Below are positions 45,680 to 55,342 of a DNA stretch of 64,000 nt, one piece after another. The notes beneath the pieces are model-generated. The model was not told the DNA's origin and made no database searches. It was given only the letters and a program-made list of their open reading frames with translations. Source of the stretch: Accumulibacter sp. Lineage in GTDB: Bacteria > Pseudomonadota > Gammaproteobacteria > Burkholderiales > Rhodocyclaceae. Numbering within the stretch: the first letter of the stretch is position 1; each line of letters starts with the position of its first letter. The position numbers were made by a program, and so were the translations under genes. The stretch is taken from contig JACKLW010000011.1 in assembly GCA_024235715.1 (NCBI GenBank), positions 1-64,000 on the forward strand, read 5' to 3'.

Positions 45680-46720
45680 TTGTCGTGTGCTTTCGGCAAC
45701 GCTGCAAAACCCCCGCAGCCCCGGCAGAACGCCGGTGACGATTGTTGATCAGCCTGATGAGTAGCAACAGGAAATTGTCGAGGTTCATCGCCAGGCAGGC
45801 GAACGCGTTTACCGGAATCAGTGTGAGCAGGCCATCCATGGCTCGGCAGTTTGGGGCAAAGTCGCGACGTCCGCCGCCAAACGCGCAAACGGGGTCACCC
45901 ATTAGCCGGCCCCGGTCAACAGGGCGAACGAATGTTTTCGCGCTGTCGGCGCCATGCTTTTTCGTACTCATTGCTTCTGGCTCGAGTTCAACATTCGCGC
46001 CCTGATTTTCAATCGTTCGGTGTCGGAAGCGGTCCGCACCGGTCACCCATCCGGAGCAGGGCGGTGATCAGCGTGTTGCCACGCCGACTGTGCCCCTGGC
46101 CGCCTTGGCTGAGTACGGTCACAGCCCGTGATGGTGCTTGGTGGTTTTCTGGTCGCGCAGCGTGATGGAGAGCAGGTGACCCCCCTCGGGGAACTTGAAC
46201 AAACGAACTCTTTGGGGGAGTCTCTGGTTACCAAGCCAAGAGACCATTGAAGTGTGCCACCCCCTCCTGCGATCGCCCAACTTTTTCCGCTTGCTGCTGC
46301 GCATGGATGAAAAACTTCCCAGCCAGACACACGCTGCCGGTTGCAGGCGCGGCGGTGTCTGCACCGCGCCAACTATCCGCGCAAGCCGCGCGCATGCCTG
46401 AGAGGGATTCGCAACCATTGCGCCGCACGCTTCAGCTTCCGCTGCCATCGCTGCCGGCGGCGCACGACCTTGATGTCGTTGCGTTTCCTCGGCCGGCGCG
46501 CATATCTCGCGCTGGCGGTGGTGCTGGGGTCTGCCCGGAACCCTCAACGTCCCGCTATTGACCCTGCGACGCTGGCGTCTCGGCTCCCCATCGATCCGCT
46601 GACCTGGCGCACTTGTCCAGTCGGCACCTTCTCGATGTTTACCCATCATCTTACTAACTTCCTCCGCGACTGGTTGATAGAATCAAGAAGCAAAACATTC
46701 GCTTAAACAAGGCAGATGAT
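45680..46720. other. Gene-poor, possibly decayed region between sbmA and the giant fusion gene
   Basis: About 1040 bases without a supported gene. On the minus strand a 136-codon frame (45636-46046) contains runs such as RFRHRTIENQGANVEL and NAFACLAMNLDNFLLLLIRL, and an adjacent frame has VRLFKFPEGGHLLSITLRDQ. These look more protein-like than random and might be remnants of a transposase or other gene, but no family was identified. The AAGG at 46709-46712 serves the downstream gene. Confidence 0.4.
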
Positions 46721-49700
46721 ATGGCGGATCGTGAGAAACGCATTCCACAATTGAATGCCGCGCTCCAAAGATGCGGCGCCTGCGATGAAGACATTGCTGA
46801 TGCGGTCCGCAACATTCAGGCGCACAAAATTGGCGATCTCGGTGCGACCGAGATGGATGAGGAAAAACCTGGTCTGGATGTCTTTGCCTTGAAACGCACG
46901 CGGGCCTTCTTGCAGGGCTGCCTCGGCACGCACCCGCACTCGGATGAAGAGCAGATCATCCAACGAAGCATCGACGAGATAGATGCACAAATCAGCATGC
47001 ATCATCGGCTCAAATTTTCCGGGTCGCTATCCGTTCAAGGGGAATTCCCGCCGATTCCAACTTCGGATCTTGTCAATGCGTTTCACGAAGCAAGCGACCC
47101 GTCCGTCAGAAGCATGGTCGAGGAGGAACTCGAGGCGCGTTTTTCTGCAGCATACGATCTGCTTGACGCGCTACATGGTAGCCGGCCAGTCGCCCGACTA
47201 AACAGGCTGCTCGACCTCAAGACGGTGAGCAGCCAAGGCTTCTCACGGTCGATCGTGAAAAGCCCGGAGGCTCTTGCAGAGATCACAGAGAATCTTGCCA
47301 TCACGCGCCGTGCCCTTGGAGCGCAGCGCTTCGTGAACATTACCCATTCTTGGGATCGACTGGACAAGTTGCGTCTGATCGCTGTTGTCGATCTCCACGA
47401 TACCGGGGTCAATCTGGGTGGATATCATTTGGCATACCCCGTGGAGCATGGCAGCTCACAGATGCCGCCTTGGATCGCGGATGATGGCGTCGGTGAGTTG
47501 CACAGCGAAGACGCCGGCGAAGCGGGACACTACGTACTGCTTCGCGATTTCTCAAAAGACACCACGTCCGACCTCGAATCTAGGCAGCAACTGCGTGCGC
47601 AGTATCTCAATATCCGGGAGAACCTGGTCAAGCCCAACTACGATGCGCTGCGGTTGATCGTCACCCACGCACACAGTATGACCAAATCGACAGCGCTCTG
47701 TATCGTTTCACTCCTTTCCGAGATGGTTGAAGCATATCGACAGGTTGCGTTAAGGACCGATGCCGACGCCGCGCTTGCCTTCTATGACAAGCTTGTCTGC
47801 GATCTGGATAGTTCGTGGGCTCACCTGTCGCAGCAAGATAGTTTGTCCGCTTCACTACGACACAAGATCACGGAAATGGTAGAACACCCCGCAGGCGAGC
47901 CGGCTAGCGTACATGCGTTGATACGCTTCCTGCATGACCGGGGCAATCGAGCGCTGGAACACCGACTGACTACAGCCCATGCGGATATGACTGTCACCAT
48001 CGGCCGTATCGGCGGCGACAAGACCGAGGACATCCGGATAGCGAGACTGGATGACGCACCGATCTTTGTCAGCGGGCTGGTCCGCCATCGCGTCCTGGCA
48101 ACGATTGTACGAGCTGCACGGTGGCTGCCCGGGCCATGCCCCGGTACGTTTGTTCTTGTCGGCAACCACATTGTCTATAGCGTGACCCTGGGCGAGCATC
48201 GCGTCGAGTTGTTCGCCAATATTGCCGATCCGGATGACGAGGGTCTTGTTCGACTGCAAAGCTTCCAGGGCGGGGCGGAACTGCCGCAGGCGCTTCGCGC
48301 CGAATTTGTCGGCACTGTCCTCAAAGAAACCGGACTGACCGTCACTTTGGATCGGAGTAGCCTTGTCGAGATTCTGGTCACGGGATATCTGGACAAAGAC
48401 CATGGAGCACGGACTGACCGGCAGATTGAGCGTGCGCTTGCCGTGGTTTTGAGACTCATATGGTCGTTGCGGGACCTCGACCACGCCATGGCGTACCTTT
48501 TCTTGGCGAATACTACATCCGGGAGTCTCTCTGGCAAATCGCAACCGGAGAAGATACGTGAATTTGCAGGTACGATTGCCCGGACATTTCTCGTTGAGGG
48601 AAGGATTCCGTTCTCCTATCGCGGGGAGGGCATGCCCTTCGAAACGTACTGCGAGTTCAGCGGCCCCAATGCGCTCCGGGAGTTCAATTTGTATGTTTCC
48701 GAAGAACGGCAGATGGTTCGCCAGCGTCTGTATTTCGCGCTCAATGCGGTGCTTCGAACCTTCGACCTGCCGGTCATACAGCCGGGTACCGGTGGAGTTG
48801 GGCAGGAGGTTATTGATCGCCTCTTCAACGGTCCCTGCCGCCAGGCGCTGGCTCGGGGAGAATTGAGGATCAATAGCCGAGGGTTGCTGGAGCGCAATCC
48901 CGCTTACCTGCCGCTAAGGGAGATCATTAAGAGAGTGTTGGCAAGCGAGCATGAAGCATTGCTCACCGCCGTAATGTTGAAAGAAAGTGACCTCCATCTG
49001 GATTTCGACACGATCGGAAGCATTGACCAGCTTCGGGTGGACCGGGCACAAGTGGAAATAGCGCCTAACGAATGGTTGGTGATATATGGTCTGGCAGACG
49101 ACCAGAATCGTTCTGTCTTGTATGCATTTGGCCATCACTTGACGCAAACCAGCGGTGGCAAATGGCTTTCCATGGCCAGCGTGAAGAGACTACTGCGCAA
49201 AAGCGCATATCTAGTCCCGACGAAGATCCGGCTTCCTGCGTTCCGGAAGCTCATTTCGCACCGTTTGCTGGTCGAACAATCACGGCCCTCCGCTGGGCTA
49301 AGTGGCAAGACTGCCAGGGGGCTGGTGGCTTCCGTTGGAGATGGATCCGCCCGAGTCGGGCGCATAACATTTGACCGTGAATACTGCTCGAATCCGGAGA
49401 ATCGCGAAGGGCGCGTTCTGCTACTTCCCTTTACTACACCCGAGGATATTGAAGCCATTCGAGCCGCTGAAGCAGTCCTGGTTACCAGTGGTGGCCTGCT
49501 AAGCCATGCCGGCGTGACTACACGGGAATTTGGTATCCCATCGTTGATCTTGCCTCACGCCGAGTGGATTAAATCATCGGAAGGCGACGTTGTCCGCATC
49601 GAAGAAATGCGTCCCGGAAAACCCTACATGACCGATGAAGGCTTCTGGGTCAGTGAGTCGAGGGTTTCAGAAACGCTCGACATTAGCGAAGGAAGCGTAG

Positions 49701-52009
49701 TGATGGTCTGGGCATCGCAGGGAATCGTTTCGATCATGCCAATGGCTGAAATTCCCCTGGAGCCACTGCACAAATTGATTCATCGAGTCGTCTCTGGAGA
49801 AATACCACCGGCTGATCTGGCAGGCTGGCTGGATACCGTGCCGTTGACCTTGGGTGCTCAACATACCCGGGAAGAGATCCTGTCCGACGGCCTTGTCTTG
49901 ATATTGGCGGAAGCATTATGGAACAACCGGGTCAGCCCCGCCATCCGAAAGCAACTGGTCGAGATCGTGCGTCATGGGCGCCAGAGGCTCACCGCCCGGG
50001 AAAAGGCAGGGGAACTCGAGAAAAGCGGAGCGGACAACATTGCCATGCTGATCAAGACCGTTTCCGACAATGCGTTTGCCGAACACGAAGGGCTGCTGTC
50101 GGAGGTCGAGCACAACATTGCTGCGGTCACGGTACTCTGGAGAGCGCTCAACACCATTGCGATCGTCGAGCGCCGGTGGGCACAGGTCGCCATGCTGGCA
50201 GAAAGCCTTGATCTATGCGATCCGCGACTGAATGCATTCCAAGTGCGGATTCAGGACTTGCGACGGCATCCACGTTTAGCCCTGCTGAAAGCCGAGGCAC
50301 TGCATGACGTTGAAGCCCTGACAGGGCGCGATTTGACAGAAGAGGATCTGCCTGCGATGCGCAAGGCGCTGCGTCGTCTCGGACACGGAATCGGGGAAAT
50401 CAAACCCGTGAATATATTGCTCGTCTGCATGGCCAATATAGACCGCAGCCCTATGGCCGAAGTGTTATTGCAGAAGATGCTGGCTGCCGACGGGATAACC
50501 GGTATCACGGTGCATTCCCGTGGTGTTGCTGCACTTGAGGGCAGACCGATTTCCGAGGGCAGTCAGGCGCTACTTCTGTTCGAAGACGACATCATTGCTT
50601 CGAGTCACCGGAGCAGAAATCTTTCGGAATGCGATATCCGCGAGGCAGATCTGATTCTGGCGATGGAGAGAGTACATGTTCAACTCGTGCTAAATAGATG
50701 TCCGAGTGCCGCTGGCAAAGTTTTTCTGCTGAGCCACTATGCCAAAACGCATGAATTCGTCGACATAGAAGATCCCGCTGGCCAAGACGAAGATGCGTAT
50801 TACAGGATGAAGCGAGAAATTCAGGTGGCGCTGAGCGGATCTCTCAAACGAATGCGTGAGGAAGGCATTGTGGCCAGGGCAATGGCCGCCCACTTGCAAA
50901 GTGAGGCCGACGAGCTAACGCGAGCGAAGAGAAAGCGGATTGCGCAATTCCAGCGCGCTGTCTTGTTACTGGATGAAGTTGATGCCGATTATGGCGAGCT
51001 AGTTGGCGGCAAGGGAGCGAATCTTGGAGAAATTGCTCAAATCGTTAAGCGCCATGGTGCGTCGATACCGCCAGCGATCATGGTGACCACGCTGGCCTTC
51101 GATCGGTTTCTTGACGAGAACGCCACTCGCGAAGAGTATCTGCACCTGACGTCGCAAGTCGATGCGCTTCTTGCGACTCGAGGAGTATCGGAAAATGACA
51201 AACGATTGAAACTTGGGGACCTTTCGGAACGAATACGGGATTTGATACGGCGCGGAAACCTGGACCCTTCGGTCGGTTTGGGTCGGGAAATCATGGCAGC
51301 TGTCGACTCCTGCGGCTTGCGTAACAGCTTCTTGAGCGTGCGGTCTTCCGGTCTCCAGGAAGACACGGAAGAAGCTGCGTTTGCCGGAGTAGCGGAGACG
51401 TATCTGTTTGTCAACCCCGCGGAGCTATTGTATTGGATAAAGGAAGTTTGGACGTCGTTTTGGCTGACACGGGGAATTCTCTATCAGAGTGACCGCATCA
51501 TTCAGCAAGTGTCGGCCAAGCTGGCGATCGTGGTGCAGCAGATGTTCGAGTCAGAGGTTTCCGGGGTGATTTTTACCACGGATCCGGTTAGCGGAAGAGA
51601 CGTGATTGTGATTGAAGCAGGGTACGGCCTTGGCGCCGGGGTGGTTTCCGGGGTCGTGGACGTAGACCGTTACTATGTGGACAAAGCTGACAATTCGGTG
51701 GTGAGCGTTCACGTCGGAAACAAGGCGTTTATGGTCAAACAGCATTCCTCCGGCAAGGGGACATCAGTCGTGCCGGTCGAAAGCAATCTGCGTGACGTAC
51801 CGTGCCTGACGAAAAAAGACATCCGCGTAAATGTCGCCATAGCCTTGGAAGATCATTATGCATTGTCGCAGGATATCGAGTTTGGCATTGCCAATGGCAA
51901 AATCAGTATCCTGCAAACAAGGCCCGTCACAACGCGCGGACTGGGACGGACATTTCTCGCCCAAGAAAAGGTCGCGGAAGAGGCGGGAATCGAACGGGGT
52001 GGGCGATAG
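46721..52009 (+). CDS. Giant dikinase-like protein: phosphohistidine domain, inserted LMW tyrosine phosphatase, C-terminal PPDK-type ATP-grasp
   Basis: A 1762-residue cytoplasmic protein with no signal or membrane segment. Residues 1 to about 870 are unrecognised; part (about 500-620, FQGGAELPQALRAEFVGTVL) faintly recalls the C-terminal part of pyruvate,water dikinase-like proteins. About 880-970 is a PEP-utiliser swivelling domain with His929 (TSGGLLSHAGVTTREFGIPS). About 1228-1385 is a low-molecular-weight phosphatase with Cys1236-x5-Arg1242-Ser (VCMANIDRSPMAE) and general acid Asp1351-Pro. About 1410-1745 is a PPDK N-terminal ATP-binding domain (GGKGANLGEI, SVRSSGLQED with Arg1541, GVIFTTDP, ILQTRPVT). 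All catalytic residues look intact. Lower GC suggests acquisition. Substrate unknown. Confidence 0.85.
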   Translation: MADREKRIPQLNAALQRCGACDEDIADAVRNIQAHKIGDLGATEMDEEKPGLDVFALKRTRAFLQGCLGTHPHSDEEQIIQRSIDEIDAQISMHHRLKFSGSLSVQGEFPPIPTSDLVNAFHEASDPSVRSMVEEELEARFSAAYDLLDALHGSRPVARLNRLLDLKTVSSQGFSRSIVKSPEALAEITENLAITRRALGAQRFVNITHSWDRLDKLRLIAVVDLHDTGVNLGGYHLAYPVEHGSSQMPPWIADDGVGELHSEDAGEAGHYVLLRDFSKDTTSDLESRQQLRAQYLNIRENLVKPNYDALRLIVTHAHSMTKSTALCIVSLLSEMVEAYRQVALRTDADAALAFYDKLVCDLDSSWAHLSQQDSLSASLRHKITEMVEHPAGEPASVHALIRFLHDRGNRALEHRLTTAHADMTVTIGRIGGDKTEDIRIARLDDAPIFVSGLVRHRVLATIVRAARWLPGPCPGTFVLVGNHIVYSVTLGEHRVELFANIADPDDEGLVRLQSFQGGAELPQALRAEFVGTVLKETGLTVTLDRSSLVEILVTGYLDKDHGARTDRQIERALAVVLRLIWSLRDLDHAMAYLFLANTTSGSLSGKSQPEKIREFAGTIARTFLVEGRIPFSYRGEGMPFETYCEFSGPNALREFNLYVSEERQMVRQRLYFALNAVLRTFDLPVIQPGTGGVGQEVIDRLFNGPCRQALARGELRINSRGLLERNPAYLPLREIIKRVLASEHEALLTAVMLKESDLHLDFDTIGSIDQLRVDRAQVEIAPNEWLVIYGLADDQNRSVLYAFGHHLTQTSGGKWLSMASVKRLLRKSAYLVPTKIRLPAFRKLISHRLLVEQSRPSAGLSGKTARGLVASVGDGSARVGRITFDREYCSNPENREGRVLLLPFTTPEDIEAIRAAEAVLVTSGGLLSHAGVTTREFGIPSLILPHAEWIKSSEGDVVRIEEMRPGKPYMTDEGFWVSESRVSETLDISEGSVVMVWASQGIVSIMPMAEIPLEPLHKLIHRVVSGEIPPADLAGWLDTVPLTLGAQHTREEILSDGLVLILAEALWNNRVSPAIRKQLVEIVRHGRQRLTAREKAGELEKSGADNIAMLIKTVSDNAFAEHEGLLSEVEHNIAAVTVLWRALNTIAIVERRWAQVAMLAESLDLCDPRLNAFQVRIQDLRRHPRLALLKAEALHDVEALTGRDLTEEDLPAMRKALRRLGHGIGEIKPVNILLVCMANIDRSPMAEVLLQKMLAADGITGITVHSRGVAALEGRPISEGSQALLLFEDDIIASSHRSRNLSECDIREADLILAMERVHVQLVLNRCPSAAGKVFLLSHYAKTHEFVDIEDPAGQDEDAYYRMKREIQVALSGSLKRMREEGIVARAMAAHLQSEADELTRAKRKRIAQFQRAVLLLDEVDADYGELVGGKGANLGEIAQIVKRHGASIPPAIMVTTLAFDRFLDENATREEYLHLTSQVDALLATRGVSENDKRLKLGDLSERIRDLIRRGNLDPSVGLGREIMAAVDSCGLRNSFLSVRSSGLQEDTEEAAFAGVAETYLFVNPAELLYWIKEVWTSFWLTRGILYQSDRIIQQVSAKLAIVVQQMFESEVSGVIFTTDPVSGRDVIVIEAGYGLGAGVVSGVVDVDRYYVDKADNSVVSVHVGNKAFMVKQHSSGKGTSVVPVESNLRDVPCLTKKDIRVNVAIALEDHYALSQDIEFGIANGKISILQTRPVTTRGLGRTFLAQEKVAEEAGIERGGR

Positions 52010-52309
52010 CTTGATATATCAAACGGTCATTCAGGACAACTTTACGTCCAGCGACTGCTTGCTTCTCCATGGCGGACATAACTGAGGAAGGCCGACAGCG
52101 AACAATGCCGAGCGGCGGGTTTCATCAGTAAGCGGACGTTCGCGCTGGGCGATTTTTCGCCGCCGCCACGTCTGTTCCTGGCCGAATTCGGTGTGTCGTT
52201 GCCGAGCAGAAACCGCTGACGATCACATGAATGTGGCTCTGCACCAAACGACCCGAACGCGACGCAAGGCTTCCCGGAAAAGCTGCCGGGCGAAATGGTT
52301 CTTGCCGCA
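52010..52309. other. Intergenic region between convergent genes
   Basis: About 300 bases between the giant fusion gene (plus) and the nitronate monooxygenase gene (minus). No gene, clear terminator hairpin or repeat was recognised. A minus-strand frame covering 52042-52503 overlaps the monooxygenase 3' end and is judged spurious. Confidence 0.45.
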
Positions 52310-53368
52310 TCAGCGTTCGTGCTCGGCTTCAGTGAGCGAGCCAGCAAGTGATCTCGTAAGCGTGGCTGCGGGAACCTCTTTGCATCCCGACACATTCTGT
52401 CCAGCCCATAGCGCCGAAAAACCGGTGTTGCCCTGGCTTTCGGCCGTGCTCCGCAGAGGAGCAATGGCGGATGCCGCCAGGGGAAAGGCGGGCGCGATCG
52501 CATTGGTGGGCCCCAACTCCCGCATGAGGCGATTGACGATTGCGCGCGCGGGGCGGCCAGTAAAGAGATTCGTGACCGCCGTGACTCTCGCTGCGGCGCT
52601 CTTCAGGGCCGCGCGGTGCAAGGTGCTGGTGTTGGCTTCCGGGCAAAGCATGTAGGCCGTACCGATTTGAACGCCCGCAGCGCCGAGCGCCAGGGCTGCG
52701 GAAACACCGTTCGCGTCGGCGATCCCACCGGCTGCCACGACAGGGACGGTCACCGCCCTCACCATCTGTGGCACCAACGCGAACGTTCCGGTCTGGGTAT
52801 TGAGATCATCGGAAAGGAACATGCCGCGATGGCCACCCGCCTCAAGCCCCTGCGCAATGATGGCGTCAACGCCTCTTGCTTCAAGCCAGAGCGCCTCCTC
52901 CACGGTCGTTGCCGACGACAGAATCCTGGCTCCCCAAGCACGCACCCTCGCCAGCACATCGTCTGGCGGCAAGCCAAAGTGAAAACTCACAACGGGTGGC
53001 TCGAATTCAGCCAATGCGTCAGCCAATTCCGAGCCAAATGACAGCCTGCCCGGGCCTGAAGCCAGTTCGTCGGCGCCAATGCCGAACTCTTCAAAGTACG
53101 GCGAAAGTGTGGCCCTCCAGGCGGCCTCGCGAGCAGGGCTCGGCACTGGCTCGGAATGGCAGAAGAAGTTCACGTTGAACGGACAGCCTGTGTGCTCTCG
53201 AATGCGCGTCAATTCCCTGCGCATGGCATCCAGGCTGAGTGTTGCGCAGGGAAGCGAGCCCAGCCCTCCTGCGTTGCAGACGGCTATGGCAAGTTCGCTG
53301 TCCGCCACACCGGCCATGGGGGCTTGAATGATCGGCAGTTGTACCCCAAGAAGTTCCTGCAAGGTCAT
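52310..53368 (-). CDS. Nitronate monooxygenase (2-nitropropane dioxygenase family)
   Basis: A 352-residue FMN-dependent TIM-barrel enzyme. The N-terminus LPIIQAPMAGVADSELAIAVCNAGGLGSLPC binds FMN, followed by FNVNFFCH, VSFHFGLPP, the DAIIAQGLEAGGHRG phosphate/catalytic loop with the conserved His, and VVAAGGIADANGVSAALALGAAGVQIGTAYM. It oxidises alkyl nitronates to carbonyl compounds and nitrite, a detoxifying role. The length fits the family. It is convergent with the giant gene and divergent from the ROK kinase gene. Confidence 0.92.
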   Translation of the reverse strand: MTLQELLGVQLPIIQAPMAGVADSELAIAVCNAGGLGSLPCATLSLDAMRRELTRIREHTGCPFNVNFFCHSEPVPSPAREAAWRATLSPYFEEFGIGADELASGPGRLSFGSELADALAEFEPPVVSFHFGLPPDDVLARVRAWGARILSSATTVEEALWLEARGVDAIIAQGLEAGGHRGMFLSDDLNTQTGTFALVPQMVRAVTVPVVAAGGIADANGVSAALALGAAGVQIGTAYMLCPEANTSTLHRAALKSAAARVTAVTNLFTGRPARAIVNRLMRELGPTNAIAPAFPLAASAIAPLRSTAESQGNTGFSALWAGQNVSGCKEVPAATLTRSLAGSLTEAEHER

Positions 53369-53721
53369 ACTTTTCCTCCCGCGATGGGTTGGGTTGCTCC
53401 GGGCGGCAGGCGACGGCTGGGAAGGCCTGACGACCGGCGTCTGTCTGTCGCAGGAGCGCCGGGCTCAGGCGCTGGCCAGCGCCGCCTGGCAAACCACATC
53501 GATAGCATACGCCAGGATCGCTGCAATGACGGCTCTGGGCCGACTTCCCCGGCGGCAGGCAAAGCCCAATGTGGCGGCCTGCGCATATCTCGGGAATAAT
53601 TCCGGACGTGAAGGCGCCTGCCGCTCCCCTGCCGCACACGCGTTCTGCCGGAGCCAGCCGGCAAGTCATGTGTGGCCAGCTGCGCGGCTGGCGGAAACTG
53701 GCCAACCACACAAACTGGCGT
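53369..53721. other. Divergent intergenic region
   Basis: About 353 bases between the monooxygenase and ROK kinase genes. An in-frame extension of the kinase reading frame to 53569 lacks family similarity. No promoter or operator was confidently recognised. Confidence 0.4.
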
Positions 53722-54633
53722 ATGGACAGCATGTTACGGATAGGAATAGACCTTGGCGGCAGCAAGATCGAGCTGATCGCCCTCGACGACGCCGGCCGCG
53801 TATCGCTGCGGCGGCGGCGCCCGACACCGCAGGGGGACTATCGGGGCACGCTCGAAGCGATCGGCGAACTGCTTGCAGCCGCCGAAAGCGAGCTTGGCGA
53901 GCGAGGCCGCGTCGGTATCGGCATGCCCGGCGCCGAATCGACGCTGGACGGCCGCATCAAGAACGCCAATTCGACCTGCCTGATCGGTGAAGCGCTGCGC
54001 GAAGACCTGCAGCTGCTGTTGCAGCGCGAGATACGGCTGGCGAACGATGCCAACTGCTTCGCCCTGTCGGAGGCCATCGACGGCGCCGGCAGGGACGCCG
54101 AAGTCGTCTTTGGGGTGATCCTCGGCACGGGCGTCGGTGGTGGCATTGTCGTTCGCCAGCAGGTGCTGAACGGCGCCAACCGCATTGCCGGCGAGTGGGG
54201 ACACAATCCGCTGCCGCTGCCGGGCGAGGAAAGCCTGCCGCCGCCGCGCTGCTACTGCGGACGCTTCGGCTGCATCGAAACCTGGTTGTCGGGTCCGGCC
54301 CTGTGCGCCGACCACCTGCGCCATGGCGGCGAAGCAATGACTGCCGAAATGATCTGCGCCGGCGCCCACGCCGGCGACCCGGCCTGTGAGGCGACGCTGG
54401 CGCGCTACGAACGCCGGCTGGCAAAATCCCTGGCACAGGTGATCAACATCCTCGACCCGCAGGTCATCGTCCTCGGCGGCGGCCTGTCGAATGTCGAACG
54501 CCTGTATGAAAAGGTACCTGCCCTGTGGGCCGCGCACGTCTTTTCCGACGTCATTGGCACGCGCCTGCTGCGCAATGTGCATGGCGACTCGTCCGGCGTT
54601 CGTGGCGCCGCCTGGCTATGGAACGAGAGATGA
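53722..54633 (+). CDS. ROK family sugar kinase (fructokinase/glucokinase-like)
   Basis: A 303-residue ROK kinase. The N-terminal phosphate-binding loop is RIGIDLGGSKIELIALDD; the sugar-binding region includes GIGMPGAES, LANDANCFALSEA with the catalytic Asp, GTGVGGGIVV, and GEWGHNP. The ROK zinc motif is CYCGRFGCIETWLSG. It phosphorylates a hexose with ATP; the EWGHNPLP pattern is common in fructokinase/Mak and NagK-like members, so the sugar is uncertain. ATG 53722 and ATG 53731 are both possible starts; neither has a strong ribosome-binding site. It overlaps the next gene by ATGA. Confidence 0.88.
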   Translation: MDSMLRIGIDLGGSKIELIALDDAGRVSLRRRRPTPQGDYRGTLEAIGELLAAAESELGERGRVGIGMPGAESTLDGRIKNANSTCLIGEALREDLQLLLQREIRLANDANCFALSEAIDGAGRDAEVVFGVILGTGVGGGIVVRQQVLNGANRIAGEWGHNPLPLPGEESLPPPRCYCGRFGCIETWLSGPALCADHLRHGGEAMTAEMICAGAHAGDPACEATLARYERRLAKSLAQVINILDPQVIVLGGGLSNVERLYEKVPALWAAHVFSDVIGTRLLRNVHGDSSGVRGAAWLWNER

Positions 54634-55328
54634 CCGAGCTGTTCAGCGGGGGGTTGACCCGACTCGACGATCAGGGCCAAGCGACCGGGATCTACAAGAA
54701 GGCCATTACGGGACCGGTTCGGCTGGGTTTCCAGGGCCTCGACGGCGACGTCCAGGCCGACCGCCGCGTTCATGGCGGGCCGGAAAAGGCGCTGCACCAG
54801 TACGCGGTCGACAGCTATCGGCGGCTCGGCGAGCGCTTCCCCTCGATCGCGGGAAAGCTGCTCACCGGCAGCATCGGCGAGAACATCTCGGTGCCCGGGT
54901 TTGACGAGAAGACGGTGTGTGTCGGCGACATCTTTCGCCTTGGCCGGGCCCGCTTGCAGGTCAGCCAGCCGCGCAGCCCCTGTTGGAAGATCGACCATCG
55001 CTACGCTCTCGACGGCGTCGCGCGAGCGATCTCCGAAACCGGCCTGACCGGCTGGTACTACCGCGTGCTGGAAGCGGCGACGGTCAGCAGCAGCGACGAA
55101 CTCGCACTGATCGAGCGCCTGCCTGGCGCCGTTTCCCTGGCCGATCTCTGGCAGGCCTGGCGCCAGCACCGGCCCGACCCGGCGACCTTGCAGCGCCTTT
55201 GCGCGGCGCCGGGCCTCAACGCCAGCTGGCGGAAGAAGCTGGTCAACCGCCTCGACTGGCTGCGCGCCAACGCCGGAACATCGGCCGCGGCACCGCCGCG
55301 GGCGCTCTTGCACGAGCGCCAGCCCTGA
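54630..55328 (+). CDS. MOSC domain protein (YiiM-like)
   Basis: A 232-residue protein with a MOSC domain: TGIYKKAITGPVRLGFQGLDGDVQADRRVHGGPEKALHQYAVDSY, SIGENISVPGFDEKTVCVGDIFRLG, and QPRSPCWKIDHRY containing the conserved Cys. YiiM-like MOSC proteins use molybdenum cofactor with that Cys in reductive detoxification of N-hydroxylated compounds. A C-terminal helical extension follows (residues about 170-215). The ATG overlaps the kinase stop, so the two are probably co-transcribed, although their functions have no obvious link. Confidence 0.85.
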   Translation: MTELFSGGLTRLDDQGQATGIYKKAITGPVRLGFQGLDGDVQADRRVHGGPEKALHQYAVDSYRRLGERFPSIAGKLLTGSIGENISVPGFDEKTVCVGDIFRLGRARLQVSQPRSPCWKIDHRYALDGVARAISETGLTGWYYRVLEAATVSSSDELALIERLPGAVSLADLWQAWRQHRPDPATLQRLCAAPGLNASWRKKLVNRLDWLRANAGTSAAAPPRALLHERQP

Positions 55329-55342
55329 CCCGGGAGCACTGC

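Noticed and set aside
52042-52503. 153-codon minus-strand frame at the end of the nitronate monooxygenase gene
   Set aside because: It overlaps the true gene in another frame and has no recognisable sequence.
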